A stretch of 64,000 nucleotides of DNA from DAOTXS01 sp034433515 (lineage in GTDB: Bacteria > Chloroflexota > Anaerolineae > UBA4142): contig DAOUAL010000087.1 in the NCBI GenBank assembly GCA_034433515.1, forward strand, positions 47,389 to 111,388, read 5' to 3'. The translations under genes and the position numbers were made by a program. The notes under the pieces are model-generated. The model had not been told where the DNA came from and did no database searches. It was given only the letters and a program-made list of their open reading frames with translations. Below are positions 15,605 through 24,450 of the stretch, piece after piece. The first letter of the stretch is position 1, and the number at the start of each line of letters is the position of its first letter.

Positions 15605-15635
15605 GACCTCACAGGTCTCCAAGACCTGTGAGGTC
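15605..15635. repeat. Palindrome between regulator and mutase genes
   Basis: A 14-bp perfect stem (GACCTCACAGGTCT against AGACCTGTGAGGTC) has a 3-nt loop. This sequence type is a common dispersed palindrome in bacterial genomes. No U-run follows; it may protect or process the transcript. Confidence 0.8.
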
Positions 15636-15650
15636 CGAACAAGGATGGAT

Positions 15651-18600
15651 ATGGACAGTTCGGACACTCGCAAAAAACGCCGTGTGATGGTCGGCGCCAT
15701 TGGCAAGTGCGTCCACAATCTCGGCGTCGAAAATTTCGCTGATTGGATGCAAGACCTGGGTCTCGGCTACGTCTCGGTGAAACTCGGACCGGCCGTACCG
15801 ATTCCCGAAGTGATCAACAAAATTCGCGAAGCACGTCCCGAAGTCGTCGGTGTTTCGATGCGGCTCGGCGATTTACATGTGGACAAACTCATTAGCGAAT
15901 TCATTACCACCGCGACCCAGTACGGTTTGCATCCCAAAGATTCGGGGATTCGCTTTTGCTTTGGCGGCTTGCGCCCCGCCGCGAATCTCGTCCGCTCGAT
16001 GACCGGCGTACCGGTCGAACCCGACCCGTTCACGCCGCCCGAAGAACGGCATTACGATCTCGAACAAATCAATCAAGAGTACAGTAACAAACCTGAATTC
16101 GATCATTTCTTTGAAGTGATTGCGGACGATTACATCACGATGGAAGAATTGGAACGCTTTGCGCGCCGCGAGCCGGTCCAGCGTGAAGAAACATTGATTC
16201 GCTGGTCCGATTATTTAGTCGAACGCATTCAGCAAGTCCGCGAGCGCGAGAATCGTCCAATCATTCGCGCCCACATCGGCATCGCCGCCGAGACCATCGA
16301 GCCGACGATTGAAGGGATTGAAAAACTCGCGGACGCCGGTGCGCTCGAAATCGTTTCGCTCGCGCCCGATCAAACCTCGCAAGAACTACTCGCCAAATTC
16401 ATTCGCGGCGAAGAAGACCCGCGCAAATATCTCGCAGGACAAGGCGGCACGCCGATTCGCACCATCGAAGACCTCAAACGCCTCAAAGCCGCAACGCGGC
16501 GCGGGAATTATCCAATGACGCGCATCTACAGCGGCACTGACGAATTGCTCGAACTCGCGAAACTGTGGGAAGAACATCTCAACATCTGTTTCCCCGCCGT
16601 GCCGATTTTCTTCTATAATCAAATGGATGGGCGTGGCCCCATTTCGATTCACGATTCGTTCCGCGAACATTACAACTTGATTCGGTACTGGGCAAGCGTC
16701 GGCAAGCCATGCGAAATCAACGATCCGCATCAATGGGGCTTGCGCTATGCCAGCGACGATATGCAGGTCACCGATCACGTCCTCGTCGGCTTGATGGCGC
16801 TCAAACTCGGCATCAAGCATTACGTGATGCAAATGATGTTCGAACTGCCGCCTGAAATTTCCGCGCTCGACGATCTTGCCAAGATGAAAGCGGCGTATGA
16901 ATTGATCGAGCCGTTGACGCGTCATTACGATTTTCACATCATCAAGCAAACCCGTTCGGGACTCCCTAGTTTTCCGCCCGACTTGCATCAAGCCAAAGGT
17001 CATCTCGCGTTCGGCATCTACACACAACTCTATCTCGAACCCGACATTTTGCACGTCGTCACACACTCGGAAGCGCATCACGAAGCCAAAGCCGAAGACA
17101 TCATCGAATCGTGCCAGATCACCAAGCAAGTGTGTTGGGATTTCGTCAAGGGGCATGTGCCGAACATCTGGGCTGATCCCTGGGTGCGCGCACGCATCGC
17201 GGAATTAAAGCGCGCGGCGATGTACAACGTCCTGCACGGGGCGCTGCTCGGTGGTTACGAAGGTCCCGTGACGGTTGCCAACTTTTTCGATTGGGCGAAG
17301 GAACCGAGCGAAGACAAAGAACGCAACTATGAGACGATGTTGCTCTCGTTTGCGAACGAAGATCACTACAGCACGAGCACGTGCGGCGTCATCAGTCCCG
17401 ACGCGCTCGAACTGGGGTTACAAATCGGCTTGTATCAAGCACCGCATCTTACCATCGCTGACAAAAAGTATGAGATGGTCAGCAAGTGCAAGACGCGCGT
17501 TGTGGATGGTGCTTGCCGCGTGTACTCGTGGGATGGCATTCCGGTCAAAGACGAAATCCAACGCGTTGATCTCGTGCGTCAACGCTTCCCTTGGTATTTC
17601 GACAAGACAATTTCTGTCGCGGCTGATGAATCGTTCATCACCGAAACAGAAGAGCAAGAAGAAGACCAAGAAGTGACGATTCGCGGTAAGAGCATTGCGC
17701 AACTACGCACGCAGACCAAGCGCGCACTCGTGGTGGACTTTGGCTCGACGTATTCCAAAGTCGGCGTGTTCGATGCCAAGACGGAAAAATTCACCTTGCG
17801 CTATGTGCCCACCACCATTGAAGATATTCGCATCGGCTTGGCAAACGGCTTGGGCGTGCTCGACGTGTGCAAAGAGCGCGGCGACTGGAAACCGCTCCAC
17901 GACGCGATGAGCCAGTTCGATGTGCGCCTCCCCTGCTCCAGCGCCAAGGGTGGATTGAAGATGGTGACCGTTTCGCTCACCGAAGCCGAATCGGGTTTTG
18001 CCGCCGATCTTGCCGCGCTCACCGCCGGTGCGAAACTGCTCGCGAGTTACGCCGGCAAACTGACGCCCGAACAGGCGCGCGCGATCTACACCACCGACCA
18101 ACCCGAAATCATTTTGATCGCGGGCGGCACCGATGAAGGTGGCGACACGGAGACGCAATTGCACAACGCACGTCTTCTCGCCGAGAACGCGCGCTATGCC
18201 ACGTACGCGCAGTACGGCGTGCCAGTGATTTACGCCGGTAACCAAGACATTCGCGAGCAAATCGAAAACATTTTCCGCGCGAATCACGTGGACATTCGTG
18301 TTACCGCGAACGTGATGCCCGAAGTGAATCGCTTTCAAATCGAAGTGGTCAACGAAACGATCCGCGAACTCTTCCAGACTGTCATCATTCGCGGCAAAGG
18401 GTTCGACGTCGTCGAAGAGTATATGGATGCGCCGTTCATTCCAACGCCGCGCGCGGCGTTTCGCGGCATCAACTTGCTGGCGCGCGGCCACGGGAACGAA
18501 GAAGGCATCGGCAACATTCTCGCGCTCGACATCGGCGGCGCGACGACCGACTTTTTCTCCAATGTCAAAGATAATCCGCTGTTCGTGTACGCCGGCCCCG

Positions 18601-19304
18601 ATCACACCAAGCGCGTCAAGCGCACAATCCTCAAAACGCCGAATACGCCATTGGCGTATCGCCGCGTCGAAGGCAAGTACGGGCTGGCGTACAATGCCGA
18701 AAACCTCAAGGAACTCGACCGCTTCAAGAACGGTACGATGCAGCAAGAGTTGAGCACGTTTCTGGCGCGTCGCTTTCCCGATATGTTCAAGCCGCGCGCG
18801 GATCAGTTTGGAGAATTTCTGTTCAGCCGCAACGGTCATACCGAAGTTGATTTGGATCGCTACTTGTCGTGGATCAGCGCGCATCCGCACATCCAGCCGA
18901 CGACGGCGGTGGAGAACACCGCGCGCGCATGGCTCGCGCGCGAAATTCTGGCGACCGCAACGCGCAAGCACGTGGGGTACGTGGATGAGACCGAGACGTA
19001 CTTTTTGCAGTACGGCGTCAACTTTTTGAATCAACCCGTCACGGTGTTGATCATCGGTGGGACGGTGTATCACAAATGTCAAGAGCGCGCGCCGGGGTAC
19101 CTCGACGATCTCGCACTGATTGCGCAAGGCGTCCTCTACAATCCCGACGAACCGAACGTCTTGCGTCCGAACGGTCCCGTGCTACTCGACGCGCAGTACC
19201 TCGTAAGCATCTTGGGCGGATTGTACGGGCGCGTGGATCCCGAAAAAGCCTTGCGTGTGATGAAGCGCGAGTTGATGCGGCTCGATGTGCCAATTCGTCA
19301 ATGA
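15651..19304 (+). CDS. B12-dependent mutase-like enzyme fused to a MutL-type reactivase
   Basis: A very large protein of about 1217 residues. The N-terminus (15-120) is a cobalamin-binding Rossmann domain: GKCVHNLG matches the DxHxxG box with Asp replaced by Cys, and VVGVSMRLGDLH and CFGGLR match later strands. Residues of about 210-680 resemble the catalytic barrel of glutamate-mutase E-type enzymes (DPHQWGLRYASDDMQVTDH, HSEAHHEAKAEDI). From about 690 an actin-fold ATPase of the MutL (glutamate mutase L) family follows: VVDFGSTYSKVG, PCSSAKGGLKM, LIAGGTDEGGD, NVMPEVN, LDIGGATTDFF. MutL proteins are thought to reactivate inactivated B12 enzymes. The ATG at 15651 has AAGGA upstream. The reaction is unknown; an amino-acid carbon-skeleton rearrangement is the best guess. 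Confidence 0.75.
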   Translation: MDSSDTRKKRRVMVGAIGKCVHNLGVENFADWMQDLGLGYVSVKLGPAVPIPEVINKIREARPEVVGVSMRLGDLHVDKLISEFITTATQYGLHPKDSGIRFCFGGLRPAANLVRSMTGVPVEPDPFTPPEERHYDLEQINQEYSNKPEFDHFFEVIADDYITMEELERFARREPVQREETLIRWSDYLVERIQQVRERENRPIIRAHIGIAAETIEPTIEGIEKLADAGALEIVSLAPDQTSQELLAKFIRGEEDPRKYLAGQGGTPIRTIEDLKRLKAATRRGNYPMTRIYSGTDELLELAKLWEEHLNICFPAVPIFFYNQMDGRGPISIHDSFREHYNLIRYWASVGKPCEINDPHQWGLRYASDDMQVTDHVLVGLMALKLGIKHYVMQMMFELPPEISALDDLAKMKAAYELIEPLTRHYDFHIIKQTRSGLPSFPPDLHQAKGHLAFGIYTQLYLEPDILHVVTHSEAHHEAKAEDIIESCQITKQVCWDFVKGHVPNIWADPWVRARIAELKRAAMYNVLHGALLGGYEGPVTVANFFDWAKEPSEDKERNYETMLLSFANEDHYSTSTCGVISPDALELGLQIGLYQAPHLTIADKKYEMVSKCKTRVVDGACRVYSWDGIPVKDEIQRVDLVRQRFPWYFDKTISVAADESFITETEEQEEDQEVTIRGKSIAQLRTQTKRALVVDFGSTYSKVGVFDAKTEKFTLRYVPTTIEDIRIGLANGLGVLDVCKERGDWKPLHDAMSQFDVRLPCSSAKGGLKMVTVSLTEAESGFAADLAALTAGAKLLASYAGKLTPEQARAIYTTDQPEIILIAGGTDEGGDTETQLHNARLLAENARYATYAQYGVPVIYAGNQDIREQIENIFRANHVDIRVTANVMPEVNRFQIEVVNETIRELFQTVIIRGKGFDVVEEYMDAPFIPTPRAAFRGINLLARGHGNEEGIGNILALDIGGATTDFFSNVKDNPLFVYAGPDHTKRVKRTILKTPNTPLAYRRVEGKYGLAYNAENLKELDRFKNGTMQQELSTFLARRFPDMFKPRADQFGEFLFSRNGHTEVDLDRYLSWISAHPHIQPTTAVENTARAWLAREILATATRKHVGYVDETETYFLQYGVNFLNQPVTVLIIGGTVYHKCQERAPGYLDDLALIAQGVLYNPDEPNVLRPNGPVLLDAQYLVSILGGLYGRVDPEKALRVMKRELMRLDVPIRQ

Positions 19305-19319
19305 ACCAATCAGCCGAAA

Positions 19320-20396
19320 ATGAAACCCTCTATTGCGATTCTGGGCGCGGGGAACGGCGCGCACGCGTTCGTGGGTGATCTCGCGTTGCGCGGTTATCCC
19401 GTCCGTCTCTACAACAAATTCGAAAACGAAATCACCGCACTGCGAAACGCGCGCGGGGTTACGTGCGAAGGCGTCATCGAGGGATTCGGCGCGCTCGAAC
19501 TCGTCACGACGGAAATCGCGCCGGTCGTCGCGAACGCCGATGTCATTTTCGTTGTTGTGCCGGCGAACGTGCACGCGTTTATGGCGGAACAATGTGCGCC
19601 GCATTTGCGTGATGACCAAGTGATCGTGCTGAACCCAGGTCGCACGGGTGGCGCGCTGGAATTTCGCAACGTACTGCGCGCACACGGCGTCACCGCGCGC
19701 GTGTTCGTCGCCGAAGCGCAAACGCTCCTCTACACCTGTCGCATCTCTGCGCCCGCGCGCGTGCGCATCACAATGGTCAAGCACGCGGTTACGCTTGCTG
19801 CGCTGCCTGCGCGCGATACCGCGCACGTCTTGGAACGACTGCATCCGCTCTTTCCGCAATTTGTTGCGGCAAACAATGTGCTTGAAACGGGGCTGGACAA
19901 CATCGGCGCGATGTTTCATCCCGCGACGACAATTCTGAGTGTGGGACGCATTGAATCGGGTATGCCCTTCGAGTTCTATCGCGATATGACGCCATCCATC
20001 GCGCATTTCATCGAGGCAATGGACGCGGAGCGACTTGCGGTTGCGCGCGCGTTCGGTGTGCGCGCCCAATCGGCATGCGAGTGGCTCGCGCGCAGTTACG
20101 ACGGCATCACGGGCGACACGCTGTACGAACGCATCCAGAGTAACGTGGCGTATCACGGCATCGCCGCGCCGCGTTCGATTGACACGCGCTACCTCTGGGA
20201 GGATGTGCCAACCGGACTCGTGCCGATGGTCGCACTGGGACGCATCGCTAAGGTGCCAATGCCTGCCTGCGAAGGTCTCGCGAACGTCGCGTGCGCGTTG
20301 CTAGGTCGCGATTTTTGGAATGAGGGCAGAAACGCACGGCAGTTGGGAATCGAAGGAATGGATGTTGAGGGAGTGAGGAGATTGGTAATTGGGTGA
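19320..20396 (+). CDS. Opine dehydrogenase-like (octopine/nopaline family) NAD(P) enzyme
   Basis: Opine dehydrogenases join or split an amino acid and a 2-oxo acid through a secondary amine, using NAD(P). The Rossmann motif AILGAGNGAHAFVG is at residues 5-18. The C-terminal octopine_DH helical domain (about 185-340) contains ETGLDNIGAMFHPATTIL and the dyad region SYDGITGDTLYERIQSN. It lies 15 nt after the B12 mutase gene and ahead of a peptide-type ABC transporter, so cleavage of an imported N-substituted amino acid is plausible. The direction of catalysis is inference. Confidence 0.8.
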   Translation: MKPSIAILGAGNGAHAFVGDLALRGYPVRLYNKFENEITALRNARGVTCEGVIEGFGALELVTTEIAPVVANADVIFVVVPANVHAFMAEQCAPHLRDDQVIVLNPGRTGGALEFRNVLRAHGVTARVFVAEAQTLLYTCRISAPARVRITMVKHAVTLAALPARDTAHVLERLHPLFPQFVAANNVLETGLDNIGAMFHPATTILSVGRIESGMPFEFYRDMTPSIAHFIEAMDAERLAVARAFGVRAQSACEWLARSYDGITGDTLYERIQSNVAYHGIAAPRSIDTRYLWEDVPTGLVPMVALGRIAKVPMPACEGLANVACALLGRDFWNEGRNARQLGIEGMDVEGVRRLVIG

Positions 20397-20477
20397 TGAG
20401 GTGATTGGGTGATGAGGTGATTGGGTGATTGGGTGATTGGGCAATGCGAAATCACCCAATCATCCAATCACCTAACA
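20389..20477. repeat. Quasi-palindromic short-unit repeat island (GGTGATTGG type)
   Basis: Tandem GGTGATTGGGTGAT units on the left are mirrored by AATCACCCAATCATCCAATCACC on the right, forming a long imperfect hairpin. The left edge begins inside the last codons of the opine dehydrogenase gene. Confidence 0.85.
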
Positions 20478-20557
20478 ATGAAAGGGGGAATGCGATGCGG
20501 TAATGCGACACACTTTTGACCGACAGACCCTGGTGTATCAAGTGAAGGAGGAAAAGC

Positions 20558-22261
20558 ATGAACCGAGTACGAATGATTCTGATCGGCGTGTTGATGGCAG
20601 TGTTGTTGCTGGCCGCATGCGCGACGCCGACGCCCCAAGTCGTCGAAAAGACGGTGGTCGTTGAAAAGCCCGTCGAAAAAGTCGTTGAAAAGACCGTCGT
20701 TGCCGAACGTACGGTTGTCGTTCAGCCAACGGCGGTGCCAGGTCGTGATACGCTCGTCGTCGCGCTTGCGCGCGCGCCATCGGGCATTGACCCTGCCGAT
20801 CACAGCAGTCGCGAAGCCGAGACGGTGATCCGCAACATCTACGATGGTTTAGTCACGCGCGACTATACCAGCGGTGTGCATATGGAGCTCGCCGAATCGG
20901 TCAATTGGCTGGACCCCAAGACGCTGGAAATCAAATTACGCAAGGGCGTCAAGTTCCACGATGGCAGTGAATTGAAAGCGGATGATGTGATCTTTACCTT
21001 CGACCGCGTCTTCAAGACTAATGGGATTGAATATCCGCAACCGCATACCGCATTGCGCAAGGGCTTTCTCGGACCCTATAGCAGGGCTAACAAGAAAGAC
21101 GATTATACCGTCGTGGTGAATTTCACAGCGGCGTGGCCCGCCGCGATGCAAATGCTCGTCCACACGCAAATCGTCTCCAAAGCCTACATTGAAAAAGTCG
21201 GCACCAAGGGCTTGATCGAAAAGCCAATGGGGACGGGCCCATTCAAGTTCGTCTCCACCAAGACGGGCTTTGAAGAAGTCGCACTGGAACGCTTTGCGGA
21301 TTACTACGGCGGTGCGCCTGATCTCCCGCCGGTCGGTAAAGCGTGTGTCGCCAAAGCGGTGTTCCGCGTCATCCCCGAAAACTCGACGCGCGTCGCCGCG
21401 TTGCTCGCGGGCGAAGTGGACATCATCACCGAAGTCCCGGCGGAGTTGGTGGGCACCCTGCAAAAAGTGCCGGGCATCCAAGTCAAAACCGTCCCCGGCA
21501 CGCGTCCGATTTGGATGGAGTTCAACGTCACACAAGCCCCCTTCGACAACCCCAAAGTGCGGCAAGCATTGAATTACGCCGTTGACAAAGACCTCATCAT
21601 CAAAAAAGTGTACAACGGATTGGCGAAACCCCTCGCGGGTCCGTTGATGCCAACGAACAATATGGCGGACCCCAGTCTCAAACCGTACGCGTACGATAAA
21701 ACCAAAGCGCTCGCATTGCTGAAGGAAGCCGGCTGGGCACCCGATGCAAGCGGAATGTTGATGAAGGATGGCAAGCCGTTCGCTTTTGTCATTGACACCA
21801 TTGACTCGCTCCGCCCGATTGCTGAAGCAGTGGCGACGATGCTGCGCGACGTGGGGGTGGACGCGAGCGTGCGCGTGTGGGAATACAACGTCGTCCGCCC
21901 GAAATTGCTCGCGCGCGAACGCCAAGCGTACGTTGGTGACTGGGGCGATTCGGCGTTCGATCCGGTGGGGCATATGGAAGCCAAGTGGCATTCGCTCGTC
22001 ACGGGTTCGACGTACGGGCGCGGTAACTTTTCGGGATACGCCAACAAACGCGTGGATGAGTTGATCAAAGCCGGCGAAACGGAAAACGATCCAGCCAAGC
22101 GTAAGACGATCTACTACGAAGCCCAAAAACTGATTTACGACGAAGCCCCCGCGATCTTCCTCGTCCTGCCCGAAGCGATCGAAGCCGCGTCGGCGCGCGT
22201 GCAGAACTGGCAGCCCGCGTCCGATAGCCGCGAAAACTTGCACGACGTGTGTTTGAAGTAA
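20558..22261 (+). CDS. Oligopeptide-type ABC transporter substrate-binding lipoprotein
   Basis: SBP family 5 (DppA/OppA type), 567 residues. The lipobox is LLAAC at about residue 21. A low-complexity VVEKTVVVEKPVEKVVEK linker follows (30-58), then the mature domain from DTLVVALARAPSGIDPADHSS, the VKFHDGSELKADDVIFTFDR signature and the late NYAVDKDLI region. Ligands of this family are peptides, opines, amino-acid conjugates or glycosides. GGAGG precedes the ATG. It begins the transporter part of the locus and is followed by matching permease and ATPase genes. The repeated VEK linker is unusual. Confidence 0.9.
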   Translation: MNRVRMILIGVLMAVLLLAACATPTPQVVEKTVVVEKPVEKVVEKTVVAERTVVVQPTAVPGRDTLVVALARAPSGIDPADHSSREAETVIRNIYDGLVTRDYTSGVHMELAESVNWLDPKTLEIKLRKGVKFHDGSELKADDVIFTFDRVFKTNGIEYPQPHTALRKGFLGPYSRANKKDDYTVVVNFTAAWPAAMQMLVHTQIVSKAYIEKVGTKGLIEKPMGTGPFKFVSTKTGFEEVALERFADYYGGAPDLPPVGKACVAKAVFRVIPENSTRVAALLAGEVDIITEVPAELVGTLQKVPGIQVKTVPGTRPIWMEFNVTQAPFDNPKVRQALNYAVDKDLIIKKVYNGLAKPLAGPLMPTNNMADPSLKPYAYDKTKALALLKEAGWAPDASGMLMKDGKPFAFVIDTIDSLRPIAEAVATMLRDVGVDASVRVWEYNVVRPKLLARERQAYVGDWGDSAFDPVGHMEAKWHSLVTGSTYGRGNFSGYANKRVDELIKAGETENDPAKRKTIYYEAQKLIYDEAPAIFLVLPEAIEAASARVQNWQPASDSRENLHDVCLK

Positions 22262-22264
22262 AAG

Positions 22265-22350
22265 ACAATGAGCCAATGAGCCCAATCTCGCTTTGCAGAT
22301 ACCGTTTGGCTCATTGGCAAATTGGCTCATTGGCAAATTGGTTCATTGAA
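22265..22350. repeat. Quasi-palindromic repeat island (GGCTCATTGGCAAATT type)
   Basis: AATGAGCCAATGAGCCC on the left is answered by two and a half tandem copies of GGCTCATTGGCAAATT on the right. It fills the whole gap between the binding protein and permease genes. Confidence 0.85.
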
Positions 22351-22352
22351 TT

Positions 22353-23363
22353 ATGAAGGCGATCAAAATTCTCGAGCGCGTGCTGACGACGATTCCGATT
22401 ATGTTCGGCGTCGCGATCATCGTGTTCTTTTTCATCCGCCTCACGCCGGGCGATCCCGTGGACATTATGCTCGGCCGCTCGGCCGCCGCCACGCAACGCG
22501 AAATCGAACAACTGCGCCAGCAATTCCATCTCGACGAACCGCTGCACGTTCAACTCGGTTACTTTTTGGGCGATGCATTGCGCGGCAATCTGGGGTACTC
22601 GTACATCCGCAACAAGCCCGTGATCGAATTGTTAGCGGAACGCTTGCCCGCGACGATCGAACTCACCATCGGTTCGCTTCTCATCAGTCTCCTCATCGCC
22701 TTGCCGATTGGGATTCTTTCGGCGGTGCGACAGAATTCGCTGCTCGACCGCGTGAGTATGGCTGGCGCGTTCCTTGGGATTTCGATGCCGGGCTTTTGGC
22801 TGGGCATCATCATGATTCTCTTTTTTGCGGTGCATCTGCAAATTCTCCCCGCACAAGGGCGTCTAGGTTACGAGGTGCAACTGCAAGAGATCACGGGGCT
22901 GTACGTGCTGGACAGTTTGCTCACAGGGAATCGGCGCGCGCTCGAAGATAGTCTAAAGCATCTGTTGCTGCCCTCGCTCACGCTCGGCGCGGGCGTCGCC
23001 GCGATCATCGCGCGTGTACTCCGTTCGAGTATGCTCGAAGTGCTGCGCAGCGATTATATCAAACTGGCGCGCGCCAAAGGTGCGAGCGAGTGGGACGTCG
23101 TGATGAAGCACGCGCTGCGCAACGCGCTCATTCCCACTGTCACCGTCGTCGGTTTGCAAGTGGGCGTGTTGCTCGGCGGGAATATGATCGTCGAAACGGT
23201 GTTTAGTTGGCCCGGTTTGGGGCGTCTCGTCGTGGACGCAATCTTTAATCGCGATTTTCCGTTGATTCAAGGCGCAGTGATGATTTACGCGATCACCTTC
23301 GTGCTGACGAATCTGGTGGTGGATATTTTGTACACGTATTTGAATCCAAAGATCACACTTTGA
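22353..23363 (+). CDS. Oligopeptide ABC transporter permease (DppB/OppB type)
   Basis: A six-helix membrane permease of 336 residues with the N-terminal LTTIPIMFGVAIIVFFFIRLTP (named in part), characteristic of DppB. The EAA loop RAKGASEWDVVMKHALRNALIP contacts the ATPase. It forms the transmembrane pore with the next gene's product. The start codon has no clear ribosome binding site and directly follows the repeat island, so its translation may depend on the island's structure or on coupling. Confidence 0.92.
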   Translation: MKAIKILERVLTTIPIMFGVAIIVFFFIRLTPGDPVDIMLGRSAAATQREIEQLRQQFHLDEPLHVQLGYFLGDALRGNLGYSYIRNKPVIELLAERLPATIELTIGSLLISLLIALPIGILSAVRQNSLLDRVSMAGAFLGISMPGFWLGIIMILFFAVHLQILPAQGRLGYEVQLQEITGLYVLDSLLTGNRRALEDSLKHLLLPSLTLGAGVAAIIARVLRSSMLEVLRSDYIKLARAKGASEWDVVMKHALRNALIPTVTVVGLQVGVLLGGNMIVETVFSWPGLGRLVVDAIFNRDFPLIQGAVMIYAITFVLTNLVVDILYTYLNPKITL

Positions 23364-23365
23364 CA

Positions 23366-23438
23366 TTTCAGATTTTAGATTGCAGATTTCAGATTGAAAA
23401 CCCACTCTGCAATCTAAAATCTGCAATCTGCCATTTGG
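23366..23438. repeat. Quasi-palindromic heptad repeat island (CAGATTT/AATCTGC type)
   Basis: TTTCAGATTTTAGATTGCAGATTTC units face AATCTAAAATCTGCAATCTGCC units around a short AC-rich centre. It is closely related in sequence to the island at 54797-54884. Confidence 0.85.
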
Positions 23439-23445
23439 GGTATTA

Positions 23446-24375
23446 ATGACCGCACACGCACCCACGCGCACAACGCGCGGCTGGGATTACACGCTCCGCA
23501 TCCGCTTGCGGCTGTGGCAGCGTGCGCTCGCCGAATTGGGCTACGAACTGTGGCAGCGCCCATTTGTCTTGATGGGCGGCATCGTTGTCGCGCTCTTCAT
23601 CCTCGCCGCGATCTTTGCGGATCAAATCACGATTCACAATCCAACGCGCGGCACACTCCTGTTGCGCTTCGAACCGCCCGCGTGGGAAGGTGGTGATTGG
23701 AAATATCCGCTCGGCACGGACGATCAAGGACGCGATCTGCTGACGCGCATCATCTTTGGCACGCGCGTCTCGCTCGCCGTCGGCTTGCTCAGCGTCGCGA
23801 TTTCCGTGCTCGTCGGCACCGCGCTTGGCGCGTTCGCGGGGTACTATCGCGGCTGGCTCGACGAAATTCTTTCGCGCTTTGCTGATCTCTTGCTCGCGTT
23901 TCCGTTTCTGATTTTCGCAATCGGCGTGATGGCGTTCCTGGGACCCGGCTTCGTCAATTTGATTATGGCGCTCGCGTTCAAGGGCTGGGTCGAGTTCTAT
24001 CGGTTGGTGCGCGGCGAAGTGCTGGCAGAGCGCACGAAAGAGTACGTGGATGGCGCGCGCGTCGCGGGGCAAAGCGATCTGGCAATCATCATCACGGAAA
24101 TTTTGCCGAACGTGATTCAATCGGTCTTTGTACTTGGCACGTTGCGCTTGGGTTATATGATCATTATGGAAGCAAGTCTCAGTTTTCTTGGACTGGGCAT
24201 TCAGCCGCCAACGCCCGCGTGGGGTTCGATGGTCTCCAGCGGACGCGATTATCTACTGACGGCGTGGTGGGTTTCTACGTTCCCAGGTCTAGCAATTTTG
24301 TTGCTTGTCATCGCGATCAACGTCTTTGGCGAAGGTCTGCGCGATATTCTCGATCCCAGGTTAAAGATCGAATAG
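23446..24375 (+). CDS. Oligopeptide ABC transporter permease (DppC/OppC type)
   Basis: The second pore subunit, 309 residues. A short cytoplasmic N-terminus precedes the first helix (FVLMGGIVVALFILAAIFA). The periplasmic YPLGTDDQGRDLLTRIIFGTR motif is typical of DppC, and the EAA loop GARVAGQSDLAIIITEILPN lies near residue 205. GGGG lies before the ATG at 23446. It works with the DppB-type protein encoded just upstream; the intervening gap is a repeat island. Confidence 0.92.
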   Translation: MTAHAPTRTTRGWDYTLRIRLRLWQRALAELGYELWQRPFVLMGGIVVALFILAAIFADQITIHNPTRGTLLLRFEPPAWEGGDWKYPLGTDDQGRDLLTRIIFGTRVSLAVGLLSVAISVLVGTALGAFAGYYRGWLDEILSRFADLLLAFPFLIFAIGVMAFLGPGFVNLIMALAFKGWVEFYRLVRGEVLAERTKEYVDGARVAGQSDLAIIITEILPNVIQSVFVLGTLRLGYMIIMEASLSFLGLGIQPPTPAWGSMVSSGRDYLLTAWWVSTFPGLAILLLVIAINVFGEGLRDILDPRLKIE

Positions 24376-24450
24376 TGGTAAGTGGACAGTGGGTAGTGGA
24401 CAGTTTTTGTCCATCACCCACTAATCACTGACCACCGACCACTGACCACT
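24376..24450. repeat. Quasi-palindromic heptad repeat island (GTGGACA/CCACTGA type)
   Basis: GTGGTAAGTGGACAGTGGG on the left mirrors CCACTAATCACTGACCACCGACC on the right around TTTTTGT. It fills the gap from the permease stop to the ATPase start exactly. Confidence 0.85.

Noticed and set aside
15597..15650. Cobalamin riboswitch before the B12 mutase gene
   Set aside because: The gap is only 54 nt and is mostly a simple palindrome; no B12 box is present there or upstream of the regulator.
17703..19127. A 474-codon open frame antisense to the MutL part of the fusion protein
   Set aside because: The sense strand is a clear MutL domain. The antisense product is His/Arg/Val-rich with no motif, typical of GC-rich shadow frames.
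20389..20477. Possible CRISPR array from tandem repeats
   Set aside because: Units are 7-9 nt without spacers of constant length, and the right half is a mirror image. No cas genes are present.
20936..22336. A 466-codon open frame antisense to the substrate-binding protein gene
   Set aside because: The sense frame has signal peptide, ribosome binding site and family motifs; the antisense frame has none.
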